NCBI GenBank assembly: GCA_025362235.1
Contig: JANYGZ010000043.1
Span: 1-38,615, forward strand
Direction of reading: 5' to 3'
From: Ferruginibacter sp.
Lineage (GTDB): Bacteria > Bacteroidota > Bacteroidia > Chitinophagales > Chitinophagaceae
DNA: 38,615 nt
The position numbers were made by a program, and so were the translations under genes. Of the stretch, positions 33,161-38,615 are shown piece by piece (the first letter of the stretch is position 1; every line of letters begins with the position of its first letter). The notes beneath the pieces are model-generated. The model was not told the origin of the DNA, made no database searches, and was given only the letters and a program-made list of their open reading frames with translations.

Positions 33161-34534
33161 ATGAATACACAACTGCTTATTGCTTTTTTTACCATTATTT
33201 ACCTTCGCAAATCATATAAAACACCCACACAGTATCCCGTTTGGAATAAAATATTTTTACGTATTTTATATGCCTGTATTGCATTGCAGGTAATAGAAAG
33301 TATTTTTCCCCGTCTCGCTCCTATCACCATTGTATTATCGTTTTTAATTGTTTTAGGCTTAATGGGTATTATATATGTAGAACAGATTTTTGAAACAGCA
33401 AAGCCCACAATTATAGCCATTTTGCCCGTTACTATAATTTCTTTTGCGGAAGAAACTTTAGGATTAATTAGTCCCGGTTTTTTTAACAGCTGGGAGAATT
33501 TATTTGGTGCACTTAAAGCTTTTGCTTTTATCTGGATGGGAACGCAACTGCTTATTAACAGGAGGCAGCGAAAAGCGCTTGAGAAAGAACGGTTGAAAAC
33601 GCATGAAGAAGAACGCCAGAATAAAATTATGGCAACCTTAAAGACCGAACTGGAAGTGCAGGTTGCTGAACGAACTGCAGAAATTACTATACAGAAAGAT
33701 GCGCTGGAACATGCATTAGCCGATCTTAAATCGGCCCAGGCCCAGTTAATACAATCAGAAAAATTAGCCTCGCTGGGCGAACTTACCGCAGGTATTGCCC
33801 ACGAAATACAAAACCCTTTAAACTTTGTAAACAATTTTTCTGAAGTAAATACAGAATTAATTGAAGAAATGAAGCATGAAATTGACAAAGGTAACCTGGA
33901 AGAAGTAATAGCCATAGCAAACGACATTAAAGCAAACGAATTAAAAATAAGTCATCATGGCAAACGTGCCGATGCCATTGTAAAAGGAATGCTTCATCAC
34001 AGCCGAAGCAGCGGTGGTATAAAAGAGCCTACAGATATAAATGCACTGGCAGATGAATACCTGCGGCTTAGCTATCATGGCCTAAGGGCAAAAGATAAAT
34101 CTTTTAATGCCACATTAAAAACAGATTTTGATGAAAGCATAAAAACCATCAATATCATCCCGCAGGATATTGGCCGTGTAATCCTTAATCTTATTACCAA
34201 TGCTTTTTATGCTGTGGGCGAAAAAAAGAAAGAACAACCCGATGGATATGAACCAACAGTAACTGTAAAAACGTTAAGTAATTCTTTATTACCTGGCAGG
34301 GCTACAGAGGTGAGGGTTAGCGTTAAAGATAATGGCAACGGTATTCCGAAAAAAGTAATAGATAAAATATTTCAACCTTTTTTTACAACTAAACCTACCG
34401 GCGAGGGAACGGGGCTTGGCTTATCATTAAGCTATGATATTGTAAAGGCTCATGGGGGCGAATTTACAATACATACAGAAGAAGGAAAATATACAGAGTT
34501 TGTTTTTACCTTACCCATAACCCAGCAACAATAA
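33161..34534 (+). CDS. Membrane-anchored sensor histidine kinase, short multi-pass sensor
   Basis: ATG 33161 is preferred over an upstream in-frame TTG at 33107. There is no signal peptide. Roughly four or five hydrophobic helices occupy residues 1-130 (LLIAFFTIIYL, FLRILYACIALQVIES, ITIVLSFLIVLGLMGIIYV, TIIAILPVTIISFAEE), without a large extracytoplasmic domain, so sensing is probably within the membrane. A coiled coil (KALEKERLKTHEEERQ, AERTAEITIQKDALE) leads to DHp His214 and HATPase_c. It has LASLGE and MLHHS where most paralogues read MASLGE and MLQHS, and an extra loop (SNSLLPGRATE) in HATPase_c. It ends LPITQQQ with no inverted-repeat element, and its stop is 6 bp before the next kinase. 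Confidence 0.94.
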   Translation: MNTQLLIAFFTIIYLRKSYKTPTQYPVWNKIFLRILYACIALQVIESIFPRLAPITIVLSFLIVLGLMGIIYVEQIFETAKPTIIAILPVTIISFAEETLGLISPGFFNSWENLFGALKAFAFIWMGTQLLINRRQRKALEKERLKTHEEERQNKIMATLKTELEVQVAERTAEITIQKDALEHALADLKSAQAQLIQSEKLASLGELTAGIAHEIQNPLNFVNNFSEVNTELIEEMKHEIDKGNLEEVIAIANDIKANELKISHHGKRADAIVKGMLHHSRSSGGIKEPTDINALADEYLRLSYHGLRAKDKSFNATLKTDFDESIKTINIIPQDIGRVILNLITNAFYAVGEKKKEQPDGYEPTVTVKTLSNSLLPGRATEVRVSVKDNGNGIPKKVIDKIFQPFFTTKPTGEGTGLGLSLSYDIVKAHGGEFTIHTEEGKYTEFVFTLPITQQQ

Positions 34535-34540
34535 AAGCTT

Positions 34541-36742
34541 ATGAAACTTATTACAAAGCGAATTAAGGTAGCACTCCTTTTTTTAAGTTTTTGTTGTTGT
34601 AGTTTTTTTTGCATGTCGCAAGACGTACCAGAAAAAGCATACCGTGGGGAGCTGTTGCGCTGGAACCAGTTTCCGCTTGATTCGCTTTGGCAATTTAATG
34701 CAGCTAATGATAATGATATAGTTAAAGTACTTAGCAATAATGAAGGCTGGCAAACAGTGAACACCGAATTTTTGCCCGATGCAAATGGCCAGCCAGTAAA
34801 TTGGAAAGGCATTGGCTGGTTTAGAAAAAAGTTTGACGTGCCGGATGAATGGAGGGGTAAGCCTGTGGCATTAAGGATGGGGCATTTTGGGGCATCTAAA
34901 ATTTTTATTGATGGAAAACTAATCATCCAATATGGCCTGGTTGCCAATACTATTGAAAACGAAAAAGTATATGTACCTGCTAATCCTGTCATCATCCAAC
35001 TCGATTCCCAGTTTTCGCACACAATTGTTGTTCTTTATTCTAACCAACATGCAAACACGCCTAACAATCCTTTAAAATTTACCGGCTTTAGGTTGTTATT
35101 TGCTCCCACAGATGTTACTCCGCAAAGAGGGGTATCAGAACTGCCTACATTGGAAATTTCTATCAGCATCTTATTGACATTTGTGGTGTTCTTTGTATTA
35201 GTTTATTTTTTCGATATAAAACGCCTGGCCAGTTTACTAACGGCTTTGCTGCTGCTAAATTTTTGTTGCGTATTAGTTGGTAATTATTTTCAGTTAATGC
35301 ATCAGGAAATGTCATCATTCAATTGGCCTACTATTGTACTAATCACCGCTTCATGGGGACCCTGCTTTCAGATACTGGTATTGTATGCTTTATATTATGA
35401 TGGAAAAATGCCCCGCCGCACCTGGATCATAATAATCCCTATGGCATTGAATATCTTTTTTACTTTAGTCCCAGGCGCTTTTTCATTTTATTTTATGCTG
35501 ATTATTAATTTATTGGTAGTGTTTGAAGTGTACAGAATATTGATATCAGGAATAATAAAGAAAAAAACAGGCTTCTGGATATTATTAACAGGTTCGCTTA
35601 TTCAAAATATAGGTTTTTTTGTTTTTGTAGTGGACGTATTTCATCTGTTCCCTGTTATGTCAAAAGCACAGGACATATTATTAATGGTTTTTCCGCAATT
35701 GGGTATGCCGTTAACCTACGCATTACACCTGGCCTGGGAATTTGGAAAAGCCAATAAAGATCTGCGTTTACAATTGGTACAGGTAAATGAATTGTCTAAA
35801 AAAACATTACAACAGGAAAAGGAAAAGCAGGAAATACTCACCCGGCAAAAAGATAAATTAGAGGACATGGTTGCTGATAGAACGAAGGAGTTATCACAAC
35901 AAAAAGAAGTACTGCAGAATACCCTGACCGATCTTAAAGCAACACAGGGCCAACTAATACAATCAGAAAAAATGGCGTCGCTTGGTGAACTCACCGCAGG
36001 TATTGCTCACGAAATTCAAAACCCATTAAACTTCGTCAATAATTTTAGTGAAGTAAATAAGGAACTCATTGAAGAATTAAAAATGAAAAATGAAAAATTA
36101 AAAATTGAAGACAAGGAAGTAAATGAGTTGCTGGACGACATCAAAGCAAATTCAGAAAAAATAAATCACCACGGTAAACGAGCCGATGCAATTGTAAAAG
36201 GCATGTTGCAACACAGCCACAGCAGCAGTGCTGTAAAAGAACCAACTAATATTAATAAACTGGCTGATGAATATTTACGGTTAGCCTATCACGGATTAAG
36301 GGCTAAAGACAAATCATTTAATGCAACATTACTAACAGATTTTGACGAAAGCATTGGCAACATTAATATCATTCCGCAGGATATTGGAAGGGTGTTATTA
36401 AATTTATATAATAATGCTTTTTATGCGGTGAATGAAAAGCAGAAGGCTGAAGGCTTAAAGCTGAAAGCTGGAGGCAAAGAGTACGAACCAACGATTTCAG
36501 TGAGCAGCAAAAATAATGGTGGCAATATTGAAATAAGAGTCAGCGACAATGGCAATGGCATTCCACAAAAGATAATTGACAAAATATTTCAACCATTCTT
36601 TACTACCAAGCCCACCGGCCAGGGAACGGGATTGGGATTGAGTTTGAGCTATGATATTGTAAAAGCACATGGCGGAGAATTAAAAGTGGAAACGAGGGAA
36701 GGAGAAGGGAGTGTGTTTATTATTCAATTACCTGTTGTCTGA
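34541..36742 (+). CDS. 7TMR-DISM sensor histidine kinase with jelly-roll ligand domain
   Basis: A signal peptide (KVALLFLSFCCCSFFCMSQ) precedes an extracytoplasmic domain of about 150 residues with GWQTVNTEFLPD, GIGWFRKKFDVPDEWRGK and ASKIFIDGKLIIQYG. This looks like the galactose-binding jelly roll of GH2-type N-domains, suggesting carbohydrate recognition (inference). About seven helices lie between residues 205 and 410, then a coiled coil (ADRTKELSQQKEVLQ), DHp His490 and HATPase_c. The DHp loop has a KMKNEKLKIEDKEV low-complexity tract, and KAEGLKLKAGGKEYEP follows the N box. It is 6 bp after the preceding kinase, probably cotranscribed. The last Val and TGA belong to an inverted-repeat element. 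Confidence 0.95.
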   Translation: MKLITKRIKVALLFLSFCCCSFFCMSQDVPEKAYRGELLRWNQFPLDSLWQFNAANDNDIVKVLSNNEGWQTVNTEFLPDANGQPVNWKGIGWFRKKFDVPDEWRGKPVALRMGHFGASKIFIDGKLIIQYGLVANTIENEKVYVPANPVIIQLDSQFSHTIVVLYSNQHANTPNNPLKFTGFRLLFAPTDVTPQRGVSELPTLEISISILLTFVVFFVLVYFFDIKRLASLLTALLLLNFCCVLVGNYFQLMHQEMSSFNWPTIVLITASWGPCFQILVLYALYYDGKMPRRTWIIIIPMALNIFFTLVPGAFSFYFMLIINLLVVFEVYRILISGIIKKKTGFWILLTGSLIQNIGFFVFVVDVFHLFPVMSKAQDILLMVFPQLGMPLTYALHLAWEFGKANKDLRLQLVQVNELSKKTLQQEKEKQEILTRQKDKLEDMVADRTKELSQQKEVLQNTLTDLKATQGQLIQSEKMASLGELTAGIAHEIQNPLNFVNNFSEVNKELIEELKMKNEKLKIEDKEVNELLDDIKANSEKINHHGKRADAIVKGMLQHSHSSSAVKEPTNINKLADEYLRLAYHGLRAKDKSFNATLLTDFDESIGNINIIPQDIGRVLLNLYNNAFYAVNEKQKAEGLKLKAGGKEYEPTISVSSKNNGGNIEIRVSDNGNGIPQKIIDKIFQPFFTTKPTGQGTGLGLSLSYDIVKAHGGELKVETREGEGSVFIIQLPVV

Positions 36743-36846
36743 ATCACAGATTAATGAGATTAAAAGATTACACAGATGGTTGTTACAAAAGATGAAAATA
36801 TAAAATCAGTGGAATCCATTAATCCATTTAAATCAGTGATTCAGAC
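36737..36846 (+). repeat. Inverted-repeat element, first of a tandem pair
   Basis: The 110-bp copy runs from GTCTGAATCACAGATT, containing the kinase's Val codon and TGA, to AATCAGTGATTCAGAC. The middle contains AGTGGAATCCATTAATCC, like the copies at 13459 and 23667. A kinase tail copy follows directly. Confidence 0.85.
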
Positions 36847-36942
36847 AAGCTACGATATTATAAAAGCACATGGCGAGGAGATAAAGGTTGAAACAAAAGA
36901 AAAGGAAGGAAGTTTGTTTATTATTCAGTTATCAGTTGTCTG
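36847..36942 (+). pseudogene. Orphan kinase 3'-tail copy
   Basis: It encodes SYDIIKAHGEEIKVETKEKE then GSLFIIQLSVV and TGA, open over 31 codons, with no start codon and no upstream kinase body. Like the complete kinases of this type it ends in GTC TGA formed by the next inverted repeat. It has conserved-core changes (GG to GE, LP to LS), consistent with decay. Confidence 0.8.
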
Positions 36943-37035
36943 AATCACGGATTAAAACGATTAAAGGTTTGCGCAGATTAGCAACATACAGAAATCAGCG
37001 AAATCTATAAATCCAAAAAATCCGTGCTTCAGAGA
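36937..37035 (+). repeat. Inverted-repeat element, second of a tandem pair
   Basis: It begins GTCTGAATCACGGATT exactly 200 bp after the previous copy and ends about CCGTGCTTCAGAG, a degraded form of the usual right end. The interior (GATTAAAGGTTTGCGCAGATTAGCAAC) resembles the other left halves. Another tail copy follows. Confidence 0.8.
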
Positions 37036-37146
37036 GAGCTATAATATTATTAAAGCACGTGGTGGTTGAAATAAAGGTCGAAACAAAAAGAGGGTGAAGG
37101 AACTCAGTTTACAATTCAATTATCGGTTACAGAAAATTTTAAATAA
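37036..37146 (+). pseudogene. Decayed kinase 3'-tail copy
   Basis: SYNIIKARGG is readable, then one extra T makes an early TGA and one extra A in the poly-A run shifts the frame again. Allowing for these it continues EIKVETK, EGEGTQFTIQLSVTENFK and TAA. It starts at the usual codon; the usual SYD Asp is Asn. Its end differs from the VV-stop end. The next kinase ATG is 8 bp after the TAA. Confidence 0.75.
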
Positions 37147-37154
37147 ATGTTAGC

Positions 37155-38615
37155 ATGAAGATTTTATCTGTCTTTTTACTTTTTATTATTTGTTTCGCAG
37201 GCAAAGCCTTTTCGCAGGATAATGCCAACAGCATTCACCTTGCTAAAATTACACCCGAAGGAATTTTACTGGATAAAGGTTGGAAATATATGCCAGGTAA
37301 TAACCCTGAATGGGCAAAGCCAGGTTTTGATGATAAGGCATGGCAATCTATTAATCCTACATTAGATGTGCATACTGCGTTGCCGCAAATTTTATCATCC
37401 GGAATTGTATGGTTTCGTTTACATCTTTCTGTTGACAGCAGTTTATTAAAGAGTGAATTGGCTTTTGTAATACAACAATCCGGTGCTTCTGAAATTTATT
37501 TGAACGGCAACAAAATTCAAGGTTATGGTACAGTAAATTCAAACCCCGAAAAAGTAAAAGCTGATGACCCTATTTGGAAACCGCTTTCAATAACATTCAA
37601 TGGTACAGGGGAACAGGTTATAGCGGTAAGGTATGCGCTGCAACCTAACATCTATTATACAAAAATTTTTGAAACAGAAAACCCTGCTCTTACCATTAAG
37701 CTGATGGATTCTGATAAGGCGGTAGATTATTTTCACAACAATGCTACAAAAATTGCCGGCTTTTCATTTGCACTGTTTGGAATTAGCATCATGATTATTA
37801 TCCTTCACCTGTCGTTTTACATCCTTTATCCAACCCAAAAAGCTAACCTCTATTTTGCATTATTCGCTGTTATGTTTGCAATGGCAAATATAACCCAACT
37901 TATTTTTTGGTTATATCCCCATGGTGTAGCCAATAAATTTTACCTGGGCAATTTAACTTTCGTCCTATTTATTGTAGGATACGTTTTCCTGTTGATGGCT
38001 GCCTATCTTTTCCTGGAAAGAAAAAGAGATTTTTTCTTTTATTTCGTAATGATTTTTTCCGGTATTGCTATTATTTTAAACGCCTGGCCCTATGGTTTTG
38101 GTTGGCAGATGGGGGGGCCTACTTTTGAGTTATTGGTACAGATAAATATTGCCCGAATTGCTATACTTTCTACCATAAAAAAGCAAAGGGGTGCATGGAT
38201 CATTGCTGTTGGTGCAGTGAGCACGTTGGTATTTTTTGCCATTTTTTTAGCACAGGGTACTTTTACCAACTCTTCTTTCCTGCTCAGTTTACCTCCTTTA
38301 AGGATTTTTACATATGTTATGCAAAACATTAGCCTGCCCACTGCAAGTTCTGTTTTCCTGGCATTTGAATTTGCTTTTGCCAACCGTACCCTGCAGAAAA
38401 AACTATTGGAGGTAAATGAACTTTCTCAAAAGAATATTGCACAGGAAAAGGAAAAGCAACAACTACTGGCCCTGCAAAATGAAACGCTTGAACAACAGGT
38501 ACAGGAACGTACTGCAGCATTAAGCCAGTCACTCGAACATTTAAAGTCAACCCAATCACAACTTATCCAATCAGAAAAAATGGCAAGCCTCGGAGAACTC
38601 ACTGCCGGCATTGCG
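37155..38615 (+). CDS. 7TMR-DISM sensor histidine kinase (3' end outside window)
   Basis: The frame is open from ATG 37155 to the last base, exactly 487 codons. It begins with a signal peptide (MKILSVFLLFIICFAGKAFS). The extracytoplasmic domain (about 30-190) carries LDKGWKYMPGNNPEWAKPGF, GIVWFRLHLSVDSS, ASEIYLNGNKIQGYG and ALQPNIYYTKIFE, a jelly-roll-like ligand domain related to that of the 34541 kinase. Seven helices (about 205-415) and a coiled coil (LLALQNETLEQQVQERTAAL) follow. The window ends inside DHp helix 1 at SLGELTAGIA, immediately before the expected phospho-acceptor His. The HATPase_c domain is not seen but almost certainly follows. It starts directly after the decayed tail copy. 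Confidence 0.93.
   Translation, partial: MKILSVFLLFIICFAGKAFSQDNANSIHLAKITPEGILLDKGWKYMPGNNPEWAKPGFDDKAWQSINPTLDVHTALPQILSSGIVWFRLHLSVDSSLLKSELAFVIQQSGASEIYLNGNKIQGYGTVNSNPEKVKADDPIWKPLSITFNGTGEQVIAVRYALQPNIYYTKIFETENPALTIKLMDSDKAVDYFHNNATKIAGFSFALFGISIMIIILHLSFYILYPTQKANLYFALFAVMFAMANITQLIFWLYPHGVANKFYLGNLTFVLFIVGYVFLLMAAYLFLERKRDFFFYFVMIFSGIAIILNAWPYGFGWQMGGPTFELLVQINIARIAILSTIKKQRGAWIIAVGAVSTLVFFAIFLAQGTFTNSSFLLSLPPLRIFTYVMQNISLPTASSVFLAFEFAFANRTLQKKLLEVNELSQKNIAQEKEKQQLLALQNETLEQQVQERTAALSQSLEHLKSTQSQLIQSEKMASLGELTAGIA

Noticed and set aside
1..38615. tRNA, rRNA, riboswitch or insertion-sequence transposase genes
   Set aside because: I looked along both strands and saw no cloverleaf, rRNA segment, known riboswitch core or transposase motif.

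Overview
The window looks like the chromosome of a Bacteroidota bacterium, probably of the Chitinophagaceae type. The DNA is AT-rich and Shine-Dalgarno sites are mostly absent. The protein families also fit: Reg_prop/Y_Y_Y sensor kinases, 7TMR-DISM kinases, CotH-like secreted proteins, an SdiA-regulated lipoprotein and a GH29 fucosidase. This is inferred from protein families and repeats only; no rRNA or other marker gene is present.

Most of the window is a plus-strand array of eleven sensor histidine kinases. Nine are complete, one is cut by the left edge and one by the right edge, so the array continues both ways. All share almost the same C-terminal module: a linker ending TQAQLIQSEKMASLGELTAG, a DHp helix with the phospho-accepting His in AHEIQNPLNF, and a HATPase_c domain ending SYDIVKAHGGEIKV. 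Their sensors differ completely: tandem GAF-like modules (1-2053), 7TMR-DISM (2050-4332, 34541-36742, 37155-end), periplasmic Reg_prop propellers plus Y_Y_Y (6152-9916, 10003-13464, 14804-18199, 20181-23672), TPR (18192-20162, 23864-25879) and a simple multi-pass membrane domain (33161-34534). No receiver domain or DNA-binding regulator is encoded, so the partners must lie elsewhere. Interspersed are a papain-like protein (4816-5649), a tiny basic minus-strand ORF (5671-5781), and two CotH-like secreted proteins, one frameshifted (13669-14698) and one intact (25957-27039).

A minus-strand block (27072-32771) interrupts the array. In transcription order it encodes an HD-like/PycTM membrane protein, polyphosphate kinase 1, an SdiA-regulated lipoprotein and a GH29 alpha-L-fucosidase. 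Spacing is 15, 64 and 17 bp, so it is probably one operon.

The most unusual structure is between the kinases. An imperfect inverted repeat of about 100-130 bp, with ends GTCTGAATCACGGATT and AATCCGTGATTCAGAC, abuts the 3' ends of five kinases, and its left end supplies their last codon and stop. Right of the repeat the sequence resumes, at the same codon each time (the Tyr of SYDIV), with another copy of the last ~31 kinase codons. Two places carry this [repeat + tail] unit in tandem (periods 208 and 200 bp). The pattern is as if a small element enters kinase genes at a fixed site, brings a replacement 3' end and displaces the native tail downstream. The kinase genes also carry short GC-rich palindromes inserted in frame, datable against empty sites in the paralogues, and low-complexity repeats in a variable DHp loop.
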